A stretch of 64,000 nucleotides of DNA from Erpobdella octoculata (taxonomy: Eukaryota > Annelida > Clitellata > Hirudinida > Erpobdellidae), in assembly GCA_963978895.1 (NCBI GenBank), contig OZ022246.1:6104432-6168431 (forward strand), given 5' to 3'. The translations under genes were made by a program, and so were the position numbers. Under the pieces are notes generated by a model, which was given only the letters and a program-made list of their open reading frames with translations, ran no database searches and was not told where the DNA came from. Positions 29,430-41,599 of the stretch are shown here, piece by piece. Each line of letters starts with the position of its first letter. The stretch's first letter is position 1.

Positions 29430-30245
29430 ATTTATCATTGATTTACCCCTATTTTACATACTGCAATATAGTTTGGGCAGCTAACTATCCAACAAGATTA
29501 AGAGGACTACACATTCTTCAAAAGAAAGCAGTTCGCATCATTTTTCATTTGCCATATCGAGCTCCAACTGGGCCGACATTTCTTGTGAATGATCTTCTAA
29601 ACATATATCAATTAAATAAATTTCAAATTTGCCTTTTTATGTTCAAATATAATAGTGGAGAATTACCTAATGTGTTCATTCATATGTTCAAGAAAACTTC
29701 GGAGATCCATACATTTGCTTTGCGTTCATCAATCAACTATAGATCTGATTTTTGTGGTACTACTTTCAAAAGTTTTTCTATTTGCTGTCGAGGACCTCGG
29801 TTGTATAACTCCCTTCCAGTTCATTTAAAATCAATTAAATCAATAACACTGTTTAAAAAATGTTTGAAATCTTTCATTTTACTTTCAAATTGATCACATG
29901 TCTCTTTCTCAGCTTGTTTGTTTCTTACCTTAATTCTATATTCTTAACTTTTCTTATTATTATATACCTACTTCTCAACTCTTGGTTCATTGATGATTTG
30001 ATTTCTCTGTTTGTCTTTCAACTCGAATAGCCTTAATCTAAAACTATATTACTCTTGAAATGAAATCTGAAGACTTATATTTTATTTTTTTTCTTTCAAT
30101 GAGATTGATTTTGTGTTTTCTGTTTGTTTGTGGTTTATTCTCATTTTTATTATTTACTATAAGGATATCCCCTAGATGGGAAGTAATTCCCTTGGGAGAC
30201 TCCTTTTGGGTGATGTTTAATTTGTTGTACTTTTTCTTGTGATCT
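29430..30245 (+). mobile_element. 5'-truncated LINE copy related to the one at 11036-14991
   Basis: Contains only the C-terminal end of ORF2 and the 3' UTR. The 3' UTR keeps GGGAAGTAATTCCCTTGGG and CTCCTTTTGGG, which parallels the 3' UTR of the first LINE. The sequences are clearly diverged, so it is a different subfamily or an older copy. The end is set near the GATCTGA...TCAGATCAC hairpin at about 30241-30261. Confidence 0.75.
29438..29893 (+). pseudogene. LINE ORF2 C-terminal fragment (151 codons)
   Basis: YCNIVWAANYPTRLRGLHIL and FKKCLKSFILLSN align with the C-terminus of the LINE ORF2 at 14230-14688. There is no RT catalytic core. The frame is intact to its stop. Confidence 0.85.
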
Positions 30246-30477
30246 GATTTTTTTCAGATCACTTCAGAAATTGTTCACATTCTCTTCAAAAAAGCTGACG
30301 ACTGGTGAGAGGTAGTCGTAAGTATTTTTCCAATTTTTTTTTCAAAATTTTATACTTTTTTCTCCCAAAACTACAGTCATTTTCCAAAAAACAGATATTA
30401 CACCAAAAATATCAATTGATACTCTGGTGGGGGTATGCATCTCTCCACCCCTCCCTGCTTGTACCTACGTATTTATA

Positions 30478-30529
<52 letters not shown>

Positions 30530-30576
30530 TAATGTGTGTGTGAGCATTCGCACAGGAGCAACATTTGGCATGCAGA
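30246..30576. other. non-coding, transposon-like, with TA microsatellite
   Basis: Includes the TAGTCGTAAG block shared with 28.4 kb and a (TA)n run at about 30475-30527. No gene. Confidence 0.5.
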
Positions 30577-31729
30577 CAGGCGTGGTCCCAGGATTTTCTG
30601 GTGGGGGGATGAAAAATTTATTTTTTATTGGGAGTCTTCTATTATATTTTTTATAGATTTTAAAATTATAATGAAGTTATGGGTGTGTTGTAAGCAAATT
30701 GCGTTTTTGAACATAAGAAAAGTGTATGTTCCTATTCAATCTTCCTACAAATACCAGACAAAATAACATAACATTTATATTGTGCCCTTATAAAAAAAAA
30801 TTATTTCGCAAAGGAGCGCAGTTCATCAACATTTCCTAATCAAAAAAGTTATTAAAAAGATATGTTTTTAACCTAATTCTAACTTGTTTAATGTCTAAAG
30901 AAGGACGAACATGCACTCTCCTACAACCTCAGTTAACACAAACGCAAAATTCAAGGAGTGTTTAAGACGAAAATTTGAGAGTTTTGTTGGTCAAGTTCGA
31001 CTCAAATGTATTTTCGTTCGTCAAGAATTAAATAGAACGAATAGATAAATGACAATCTTGTTATTCAGGGTTTGAAGTTTGGCTAGAACTTTTGCACTCT
31101 CAATGCTCAGTGGGTGCCGATTTAAAGAATGACGTAATCTTAATGAAGTTGCTGCAGCGCATTTTTTTGCTGGAAGTTCAAGATTTTTGCTTGACATCTT
31201 CAACATCATAATTAGAGTTTGTGCAGTTGAATTAGTAAAACAAATATTGATTTATGAATAATAAAATTAAGTACTACTTTACCACCTTTAGACTTCACAG
31301 AAAATAGTGGGTACTTTTCCTTTTAGATTGATATAAGTATAAGAAAAACTAGTGTTTTAAACTTGTACGAACTCATAAAAAATTTTTTTTAACGATTAAC
31401 GCCGGCAAACAACGAAGAATAGAAAACAACTGAAAACCGAATGTGAATCGCCTTAGCTGGATATCCTCATTTATAAGCTGCTATAGTTGACAGGACATAA
31501 TCACCTTCGGTTGGTCAAGCATATCGTACTTAGGTATAGTAATGAGATATTAATTGCGCTTTGCTGATGCCCACACATTTCTTCATATTTTATAACTATC
31601 TAGGTTAAATAGATAGTTGGTGTTTGGCGGGGTGTTGTTTGCTGTATGTTTAACTTTATTTATTCATTGAAAAAAAATGAGCTCTGAGGCTGGTGGGGGG
31701 ATGCATCCCCAATGGTAGGACCGCGCCTG
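30577..31729. mobile_element. non-autonomous hAT-like DNA transposon (1,153 bp)
   Basis: The left end reads CAGGCGTGGTCCCAGG; the right end reads CAGGCGCGGTCCTACC on the minus strand. TGGTGGGGGGATG lies subterminally at both ends. The flanks CATGCAGA (30569-30576) and CATGCAGC (31730-31737) match at 7 of 8 bases, as expected for an aged hAT target duplication. No transposase is visible; a 62-codon minus frame (31209-31021) is the only notable frame. Confidence 0.75.
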
Positions 31730-31737
31730 CATGCAGC

Positions 31738-32526
31738 CGATGCACGTAGACTTCATTGATAAGAAAATTTTGAAAAATTAAAAAAAATCAGTTATATATT
31801 ATATTCACTGTTTTCTTGGCAAAAAAGAGAAGAAGCTAAGCAAAAAAACCCGGGCAACACTGGATAACGCTGTCAGTGAGCTATATAATGGCAGGAAAAC
31901 TTTGCCCCACATTAGAAAATGCTGATTTTACGTCCGTTTTATAAACCGGTTATGAGGGGTGGGTGGGACTGCTGGTTCCCCAAGGATATTTCAACAAAAA
32001 AATTTCTTCAAATAAATAACGACAATTTCAGAAAATTTTTGGAAAATGTACCTCAAACTATCCCCTCCCTGATCATCAGCTATTTTTTTGAAGCAAACGA
32101 GTTTAGATTGTGACTTTTATAAAATGTTTAGAAAATGCTATAAAGTCTATTACCAAAATGTGAACAACTTGGTGAACAATTTATTCAGAAATTCTGCCAG
32201 GCTAATAGAAAAACTATTTTACAGTTTTTAGTGCACAAAAAACGTTGTTTTTCAAAAATGTACTTTAATTTTTTAAAATTATTTCTAAGTGACATTTTTG
32301 TTTATCTAATGACTTTAGTTTAGTTCTATGGTCGTTTCTTATTACGTTTTTCTGGTCTGTGGTAAACAAAATCTATGCAGATCAGGACCGTAAAGTTTTT
32401 GCATGCGGTCCGTTGCTGTGTTCTGTCGTCTGGTGTGCATGGCCCCAAAACGGCTCAGTTTTAGCAAAATTTGAATCGAATAATTTTTTGCTATTGAGAT
32501 TTTAAATCAGTTGTTGAGCCAAAAAC
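31738..32526. other. upstream region of the carrier gene
   Basis: No separate gene supported. AACCCGGGCAACACTGGATA near 31846-31866 resembles a decayed Helitron-like hairpin end. The first modelled ATG of the SLC25A39/40 gene follows at 32527, so a promoter and 5' UTR should lie here, but I cannot assign them. Confidence 0.45.
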
Positions 32527-35190
32527 ATGTCACTTGATTCGATTACATTGCGAGAGCAGATACTGTGCACAGGCGCTGGTGCTATAATTACTTCAGTTTG
32601 CAGTTGAGTCGTTTTTTTTTATACTGCCCTAAACTCCTAAAGGCCTAAAGTTTAGGCCTTAAATTGGTCTGGGTAATCTTTCACTTTAGGACGGGTAATG
32701 GATAAAGGTTTCTGTAATCTCCCTAGTGCCTTAGTATTAGTTACTAGTAACTAGGATATGACCTTAGTAGTCGTCTTTTTAAGCATCCTGAGTTTATTTC
32801 GATGGGATATAGATATAAATAATATTACTTTTGCAGATAAATATTTCCAAAATACAAGCTAGGCCATCCTGATGTTTATCATCGTGCATTGAAGAATGAA
32901 AAAATAAATAAAACTTCTGCCAGAATGTCTCAAGCACTAAGCAGTGAAATAATTTATAGAAGTTTTAGGCAAGGGTTCCCATTAGTGCCATTCCCCCTTT
33001 TTTTCTTAAAAAAGGCCGAAAAGCAAAAAACGTGACAGCACTTACATAAGAAAACAAAAATTTTACCAGAGCATACAAATAAATTAAAATAAAGAACTAA
33101 GAAATGTTTTTATTGTAAATTTATTTTAATGAAAATTATTAAAATACATTTTTCACTCACCGCTCAGTTTCTTAGTGGGTTAACCTAAAGTCAACAACTT
33201 AACAAATCTTTTAAATTGTCTTTAATATATAAACTTTTAAAACATGAAAAAAGTTGTTATCATGGGAACACGCTACCTGAGTCCTAAGATTGTATTATTC
33301 CACTGATTCTAAAAATATGGTTCCGTTAATGTGAACCCTTACCAAAGTTTTATTCTGAAACCAGTAGTTTGAACTGTCTTTTTATAACTTCAGGAGAGGT
33401 TAGTTTGAAAATAAAACCAAACAGTTTAAGAAAAATTATTGAAATTTATGATTTTGGTAAGGGAACTCACAATTATAAATCCATGTGTTATTCATTTTTG
33501 TTAAAAAAAGTTTATAGTGTGGTAATAATGGAATTTTAAATCAATCTATATATATATACTGTTAAATGTTCAAACAATTTGTTAATTCAAATAAGTGAAA
33601 TTCTTTGTTCAACTGATCAAAATTTCTTATCCAGAATCATTTAAATCTAAATCTGATTTCGATTTCAGTGTCAAAAGTTAGTTATGTTGTACCTAGAGTC
33701 TAGCTGCTTCTCTAAATTTTAGCAATTAAGTGGATATGGGTAATAGAAATACTTAATATTGTATTGCAAAGTTTGCCAAGAGATAGATGGAAATATTTTA
33801 AAAGCTTTCAACATTTTTTGCATTAATAAATGTTTTGGGAACAAATTATGAATGTTAGCTTAGGTATTGTAGGAAGTATTTTGGTCAAACATTCAGATAG
33901 GAAAATATGTAAATACAAATTTTTAACATTCAATTCTCTAAAGTGATATTTTTATGTAAGAAGTAATAATTAAATTCAATGAAAAAGTATGTTACCCTTT
34001 TTTAAACTTTTACAGCCACACCTCTGGATGTAATTAAAGTCAGACTGCAGTCACAGCACAAGTTCAAATCACTGTCTTCAAAACCATCTGTAATTGCTGC
34101 ATGCAATTGTTCTAGATTGTTTAGCAACAGCTTTTGTTTGAGACAGGAACATACAAGCTCCCATGCATCAAAAGAATTGTGTTTAAATGTCAAAAGAAAA
34201 AGTTATATGCCAGCTATGATGAAATCAACAATGGTTGGGTAACTTTGGGCAATATAAATATTTGATTGTGTTCATTTAATATTTATTAGGTTGCAGATAG
34301 TGATGAAAAATTTCACAGTATGAAAAAATTAGATTGCTGATCGTTTCCATATTGATCATGCACTTTTAAATTATCTTTATAGTTGCAAAATAATTTTTTA
34401 CACGAAAAAATTGTTTATTTATAATACTTTGTTTGTTTTGCAAGCCAGGCAGACTTGTTCAAAACAGGTTTCACAAGTTCAATTCATATTGGCAGTATAA
34501 ATCGAATAAATTTGCTGAACACAGCCAAAGAATATATTTAAAATTGTTATTAGAGAATAATAAGTTTTTGAAATAACTTTTAAATGTAAAGAAAACAATT
34601 TAAGAAATTGATGCTAACATTTTTTTTTTAAGAAACAAAGCTATAATTTATTTTACATTTTTAACTTCATATTAAATTTGTTATGTACATCATTATTTTA
34701 TACTGTTTCTGCCCAGCTTTTAGTCTTTAATTATATGCCACATAAGTCAATCTGGTGATCTGATCATTTCGAACTAGTTGTTTCTTAATTCCTTTGTTTT
34801 AACTTTGCCATTGTATGCTTGCTTGCTTGCTTGCTTATATAAGAAACACAAATTTTGGAAGTCAAAATGAACCCACTTCCCGTTATCAGATCCAGCAGAA
34901 ATTCGGTGCATGTAATTGTCATCAATGACAATGAATTCTATTAATTTTTCAGATTTATTGGACAAAATTTAAAAAGGATTTAAACTACAATTATTTAAAA
35001 CTTTAAAAATTTAAATACATTTTTATAATTAAGATATTAAATTTAGAAAAATAAAATAAAACTAAATTTTATTTTATAGACTTACATAAAAAACGATTTA
35101 AAAAAATTAATAGCTGCCGAATTACAAACTATAAGTGCTTTACAGAGAAAGTAAAAAGCATGATTAGCAGTAGGGCTAAGCAGGATGCAG

Positions 35191-35267
<77 letters not shown>

Positions 35268-38200
35268 TGAGTGGTTAAATAGTTCAACAGTAGCAGTGCT
35301 GACATTTATGGAGAACAGTATTGAGACAACATGACTCAAAAAATGAATTTATTTTTAATTAAAAAATTATATAATTAAATTATATAGTAAAAATAAACTT
35401 AATTAAATTAAAATAAATTTTCACTACCGACCTAAATTTCCGGAAATTTTCATCACTAGTTGCAGGTATTGTGTACATTTAGTATTTATGAGATTGTGGT
35501 GTATAATGTGTGAATGGTTTCTTTACTTATTTTCTCTGTAGAATACAGCCATATCTGTTGTAAGAAGTGAAGGGTTGACATCATTGTGGAGTGGTCTTTC
35601 TCCAACACTACTGATGTCTGTACCAGGAACTATGATCTATTACACAGCTTACGACACGATTAAACATCGGCTTGGATACGATCAGTCAGATTCCAAAAAT
35701 CTTTTCATTCCTGTCGTTGCAGGAGCTTTGTCCAGAGGTACTTTTAGTTTTTTGTAAATTCAATGTTACGTGAACTAAATTTGAGTTTTTTTATGCAATA
35801 ACCTTTGATGTTTGTACATAGGCACTTTTGGCCTGGGAGGTTTTTTGACCATGAAAAAAAATAAATTGAAAGCTTTTTCTCTTCTTTGAGATCTTCATCC
35901 ATGCCAAATTTTGTTGAAATTTGCAGTTTGGATTTGTAATCGAGCTAATATTTTGAGTATTGAATTGTCGTCCATGACAATGCATTCTATTACATTTTTA
36001 AATTTGATTACAAATTTTCTTAAGAGAAATAAATCATCAGTTTTAATTTAATTTGAAGAAACCAATAATTTATCTTTCAGATCAATGTTTTATGATAAAA
36101 ACTTTGCAATAAATTAGAAGCTGTCAAATTAAAAAATATAAAGGATTTGTGAAAAACAAAGTTTTTACGGTTCATTTGTTTCTTTTCTATGTCTACAAAG
36201 ATTTTATTTTTTCTTTTTAAAGTATTTTTTTGTGGACATTGAACATGATTTTCTCATGAGTTTTTTATCAATTATTTTGATATCATTTCGGCAGTTTTAT
36301 TTGGTATGATTCCACTTATAATTGCTTCCGTTTTTGGTGTAAACGTAAGGTTGTTCAACAGTTTCAGAGTTGCCAAATGGCTTATGCATTAGATTGGCAG
36401 TGCAATCTGTTAACTGGAAATATTGGGCATAGAAAGTATTCAAGAATAGCCATTTCCTAATAGAACTCATGATGAATGACAGTACGAAACACTAATATCG
36501 CTTAATCAGCACAAACCTTCATAGATTCGGCTGAGTATTTCGCTTGAAAATTAGTGACTTTTGCAGACGATCCAGATGTTTTGATCATGTTACTGTGTTT
36601 TTTGCAGCTAACGTTTCTATTTTAGTGGCAGACACGTTTGGATCCCACAGCAAACCTTTTGCTTTGTTTTCAGGTTGTCTGTCACCAAGGCACTGATACC
36701 TAGCCTTCATATATGATCAGAGGATTTACATTTCATCTTACTGATATTGGCAATTATCAACATCTAAAAATCAAACTTCTATATATTTGTATAACATGAT
36801 GAATTGGATGTTGCCATATTGATTTTTAGAAGCAGGACGGTACTGCTAGGCTGTTTAAAATTTGTCTATTACCGTAAAATTATGCAATTTCAGCAAACAT
36901 GCATTTCAGAAAAACTGCAAAGTTAAGTTAGTGACTGATTTTCACATATGAGGCCATTGCTGCCTGTCAGACAGGTAACATAATGCAAAAGGGTGGACAT
37001 GTTCTTTTTTGCCAGCTGTCTGGTGACCCTAGCCATATTACTATCTATTTATGGGATTAATTGTGTAATTAAATTTATATAAGAAATAATAAACATTTGT
37101 TACTTGTTAATCCAAATTTGTGAATGATTTCAGTTGCTGCTGTGATCGTTGTCAGTCCACTAGAACTTTTACGAACAAAAATGCAATCGACACGGATGTC
37201 GTACATGAAGTTGTATGCTGCTACTCGATTGAGTATTAAAATTAACGGATCTTCAATCTTCTTCAAGGGTCTCGTTCCAACTCTTCTCAGAGATGTTCCT
37301 TTCTCAGGTAAGCTGATTGAAAATTCTTATTGAAAACATCATATGAATGCATTTTTAGCAATTATATACCACAAAAGTGTGGGACTTTGTTACATCTGTA
37401 AGTTATCTTGAATGTTTTTTCTCCAGTCATATATTGGCTCAGTTATGAATCCATCAAACTGCGTCTTAAAAATGGTGATTGTTCACAGTCTCATGGAGTT
37501 CTTAAGACATTTGCTTCTGGAGCTTTCTCAGGACTTGTAAGTTTTTATTTTTAACTCAACTTATTTCAGATTTGTATGAATTAAATTTGACTTATTTATT
37601 CTGCAATCAGCTGGCTGCATTCTTAACATGCCCATTTGATGTTGTGAAAACTCATAGGCAGATTGAACTTGGGGAAGTGAGCAGTCTGAAAAAGCACAAT
37701 ACATCTACATGGTATCTTCTTCAGAACTTGTATAAAAGCAAGGGAATACAAGGACTTTATGCCGGTAACACTTTCTATTATTAATTTTGCTTCAGTCATT
37801 GTTTGGTTTAAAATGCATGTCAACATGTTGAATCGTATACGCTTATATCTGTGTATAAAATGTTAGTCTACACGGCCCGTATTCGCGACATGCGCTTACA
37901 TTACACGCCAGTAAAGCCCTCTGCTCTAAGTTACTAATTTCAGTTAAGCAACCCTACGAAAATGGGATATAACCTGGTTCATGAATAACAAAATTTAAAA
38001 ATATACATAACCAATCTAATGGCCTTAAACAGGAGATTATCATAATACTTTGAACTCTATAATACTCATGTATATAAGATTTCATACATAGCACATAGCA
38101 CCACTAAGTTTTCTGTCCCAAGAATAAATCAAAAGAGTTAAAATCATTCATAAACAATATTTCTTTCCCAAAGGATTTTTATAGCGCATAGCTTCCTATC

Positions 38201-39311
38201 CGAAGAGAGATAATTTTTATTAATAACTCTAATAATTTTTTCACCTACATCAGATTTGTAATAATAAAAGATACAAAGATTCATAAGCTATAAAATCTAT
38301 TTTACATAAGCACGGGATTCTCATAGTTTTAGTCCTTTTGAGCTTCCTGCCCCAAATTGGAACTGTTGAACTTGATCCAATGAATCATCATAACAGAGTT
38401 GTTTAATTCTAAATTTAAGATCTAACCAATTTACTATATCATAAACTTTCAACACATTTATTAACACTCTATAATATATATTAATACTAGCAAACTCGTC
38501 GCAGCTTTACTCGCATGAAATTAAAAAATTTGAACCATGCATCATAGGGCCCTGCAGGAATTTTTTTAGACATGGTCTGGCTCATTTCATAGGCACAAAG
38601 TATGAGCTTTGTTTATTCTTCACAAGGGGTTGATAAAGTGTACCTTACCTATTTATTTGTTTTATTTTAGAAAATCTTAAAAAGTCAATTGTTTTTTTTT
38701 TAATTTCTTATAATTGTTAGGTGTTCAACTTTACAGGTGTTGTTCCAAGAATGATCAAAGTTGCACCTGCATGTGCAATAATGATAAGTGTCTACGAGGC
38801 AGGGAAAGCAATGCTCTGTAAGTATGATATTCAGAAATCATTAGAATGATGCATGTAGGTAATTTTCTTGACTTCCAAGCAGCACAAACCACTGGTGAAT
38901 TAAGTGAAATCAGCTTTTGATGGAGAAAATTGCCTTCTATCGGTCTGCATGACTTTTTATGAAGATTTCTCCCTGCTTTGTTTCAACAAAAAGCACATTT
39001 CATTGTGTTGTGATAAATTCTTGATTATGATAAATTTCAAATGTACTTTTTTAAGAAAAATTTGAAATGTTCATGGACTTTTAAATTTGAAGTTGTTTTG
39101 TATCCCTGTGCAGAACAGCTTGCATGTAAATTTGACTTCTATCAATTACATATTTCTGTTGATGATTTAAATAAACTAGTAAAGAATGTGACACAAGAAC
39201 ATACTTTTAACAGATTTACATTTTATTTCAGCAATTAAAAGATCTAACAAGCATGTTTCTAGTTTTTTTTACAATTTTCAAAAGTTGTTTTTAAGACATC
39301 TAACCATGTAA
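32527..39311 (+). CDS. SLC25A39/40: mitochondrial carrier, SLC25A39/SLC25A40 family (8 coding exons)
   Basis: Exons: 32527-32602, 34016-34233, 35542-35737, 37134-37307, 37427-37536, 37611-37764, 38737-38817, 39232-39311; 1,089 nt, 362 aa, phases consistent throughout. Three carrier signatures are present: TPLDVIKVRLQ, SPLELLRTKMQ and CPFDVVKTHRQ. WSGLSPTLLMSVP and VPRMIKVAPACAIMISVYE also fit this family. SLC25A39/40 proteins sit in the inner mitochondrial membrane with six helices and are needed for glutathione import. The first matrix loop (about 40-90) is long and has cysteines at 55, 57, 66 and 81. Mammalian SLC25A39 has an iron-sulfur-sensing cysteine cluster in that loop. Exon 1 uses donor GTTGAG and exon 2 GTTGGG, both weak; the others are standard. 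If the last donor is not used, translation ends CKYDIQKSLE at 38847. The last exon is the least certain. Confidence 0.88.
32603..34015 (+). other. intron 1 of the carrier gene
   Basis: AT-rich, about 1.4 kb, with no gene inside. It ends CTTTTACAG. A short TA run lies near 33547-33560. Confidence 0.7.
34234..35541 (+). other. intron 2 of the carrier gene, with repeats
   Basis: Contains the dispersed repeat shared with 6925-7085 (here about 34365-34505), a (GCTT)5 tract at 34817-34836 and a (TA)n microsatellite at 35192-35265. Otherwise AT-rich non-coding. Confidence 0.7.
35192..35265. repeat. (TA)n microsatellite, about 37 units
   Basis: Uninterrupted TA dinucleotides in intron 2 of the carrier gene. 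Confidence 0.97.
35738..37133 (+). other. intron 3 of the carrier gene
   Basis: About 1.4 kb, AT-rich, no nested gene or recognised element. Confidence 0.65.
37765..38736 (+). other. intron 6 of the carrier gene, with a Helitron-like scar
   Basis: ACTAGCAAACTCGTCGCAGC at 38486-38505 followed by TTTACTCGCATG resembles, on the minus strand, a degraded Helitron 3' end with CTAG at 38487-38490 followed by T. The remainder is AT-rich non-coding. Confidence 0.45.
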
Positions 39312-39333
39312 TTATAAATCATTTATATAAAAA

Positions 39334-39458
39334 CTAGCGGGGTACCCAGCGTTTTTAGATATTTTTCTAATGTTTGTCTCTTTCGCTCCCGTTTCCTTCC
39401 CCGCATGCATTCCCACTCCTGCTCGCTTTCCCGTTCTCGGTTGCTTTCCCGCTCACGA
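39334..39458 (-). mobile_element. Helitron-like 3' terminus (copy 3) bounding the satellite
   Basis: Read on the minus strand, it ends GGGTACCCCGCTAG, then T. The CTAG is at 39337-39334. Inward, CTTTTTAGAT-like, TTTTTCTAATG and the purine/pyrimidine block with TCGCTCCCGTTTC, GCTCGCTTTCCCG and GCTTTCCCGCTCACG match copies 1 and 2 in reverse orientation. The GC hairpin is reduced to a GGGTACCC palindrome. The terminus lies 22 bp after the last modelled stop of the carrier gene. The opposite (5') end was not found; it would lie beyond the satellite, outside the window. Confidence 0.65.
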
Positions 39459-39573
39459 AATTTTAATTTTTCAAAACTTTAAACCGCTATATCTCCTAAA
39501 CGGAGCGTCCTAGAGCAAAAAGGACCACTTTTTCAAGAGATAAAGCGGTTTAAAGTTTGGAAAAATTAAAATT
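39459..39573. repeat. inverted repeat at the left edge of the satellite
   Basis: A 30-base arm at 39459-39488 is the reverse complement of 39544-39573 with one mismatch. Between the arms lies an inverted copy of the satellite core (CCTAAACGGAGCGTCCTAGA at 39495-39514). The array therefore starts with a partial unit in opposite orientation. Confidence 0.85.
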
Positions 39574-41599
39574 GTTAAAACTTGAAAATTATTTCAGATC
39601 CTATCAAGACTCGGCCCGACGATAACGAAAAAATGGTTCTTTTTGCTCTAGGATGCTCCGTTTAGGAGATATAGCAGCTTAAAGTTTTGAAAAATTAAAA
39701 TTGCCAAAACTTAAAAATAACTTCTTATCCTAATAGAACTCGGCCCGACGATAACGAAAAAATGGTCCTTTTTGCTCTAGGACGCTCCGTTTCGGAGATA
39801 CAGCGGTTTGAAGTTTTGAAAAATAAAAGTTGTCAAAACTGAAAAATTGTATTGGGTTTTAATAGAACTCTGCCCGAGGATCACGAATCCGAGGTCCTTT
39901 TTGCTCTAGGACGCTCCGTTTCGGAGATACAGCGTTTTAAAGTTTTGAAAAATAAAAGTTGTCAAAACTGAAAAATTGTTTTACATCCTAATAGAACTCG
40001 GCCTGAGGATCACGAATCCGAGGTCCTTTTTGCTCTAGGACGCTCCGTTTCGGAGATACAGCGTTTTAAAGTTTTGAAAAATAAAAGTTGTCAAAACTGA
40101 AAAATTGTATTGAGTCCTAATAAAACTCGGCCCGTGGATCACGAATCCGAGGTCCTTTTTGCTCTAGGACGCTCCGTTTCGGAGATACAGCGTTTTAAAG
40201 TTTTAAAAAATAAAAGTTGTCAAAACTGAAAAATTGTTTTACATCCTAATAGAACTCGGCCCGAGGATCACGAATCCGAGGTCCTTTTTGCTCTAGGACG
40301 CTCCGTTTCGGAGATACAGCGGTTTAAAGTTTTGAAAAATAAAAGTTGTCAAAACTGAAAAATTGTATTGAGTCCTAATAGAACTCGGCCTGAGGATCAC
40401 GTATCCGAGGTCCTTTTTGCTCTAGGACGCTCCGTTTCGGAGATACAGCGGTTTAAAGTTTTGAAAAATAAAAGTTGTCAAAACTGAAAAATTGTATTGG
40501 GTTTCAATAGAACTCGGCCTGAGGATCACGAATCCGAGGTCCTTTTTGCTCTAGGACGCTCCGTTTCGGATATACAGCGTTTTAAAGTTTTGAAATATAA
40601 AAGTTGTCAAAACTGAAAAATTGTATTGGGTCCTAATAGAACTCGGCCCGAGGATCACGAATCCGAGGTCCTTTTTGCTCTAGGACGCTCCGTTTCGGAG
40701 ATACAGCGGTTTAAAGTTTTGAAAAATAAAAGTTGTCAAAACTGAAAAATTGTATTGGGTCCTAATAGAACTCGGCCCGAGGATCACGAATCCGAGGTCC
40801 TTTTTGCTCTAGGACGCTCCGTTTCGGAGATACAGCGGTTTAAAGTTTTGAAAAATAAAAGTTGTCAAAACTGAAAAATTGTATTGGGTTTATATAGAAC
40901 TCTGCCCGATGATCACGAATCCGAGGTCCTTTTTGCTCTAGGACGCTCCGTTTCGGAGATACAGCGGTTTAAAGTTTTGAAAAATAAAAGTTGTCAAAAC
41001 TGAAAAATTGTATTGGGTTTCAATAGAACTCTGCCCGATGATCACGAATCCGAGGTCCTTTTTGCTCTAGGACGCTCCGTTTCGGAGATACAGCGGTTTA
41101 AAGTTTTGAAAAATAAAAGTTGTCAAAACTGAAAAATTGTATTGGGTTTCAATAGAACTCTGCCCGAGGATCACGAATCCGAGGTCCTTTTTGCTCTAGG
41201 ACGCTCCGTTTCGGAGATACAGCGTTTTAAAGTTTTGAAAAATAAAAGTTGTCAAAACTGAAAAATTGTTTTACATCCTAATAGAACTCGGCCTGAGGAT
41301 CACGAATCCGAGGTCCTTTTTGCTCTAGGACGCTCCGTTTCGGATATACAGCGTTTTAAAGTTTTGAAATATAAAAGTTGTCAAAACTGAAAAATTGTAT
41401 TGGGTCCTAATAGAACTCGGCCCGAGGATCACGAATCCGAGGTCCTTTTTGCTCTAGGACGCTCCGTTTCGGAGATACAGCGGTTTAAAGTTTTGAAAAA
41501 TAAAAGTTGTCAAAACTGAAAAATTGTATTGGGTCCTAATAGAACTCGGCCCGAGGATCACGAATCCGAGGTCCTTTTTGCTCTAGGACGCTCCGTTTC

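Noticed and set aside
34002..34193. minus-strand frame of 63 codons
   Set aside because: It is antisense to exon 2 of the carrier gene, whose plus-strand reading carries the TPLDVIKVRLQ signature.
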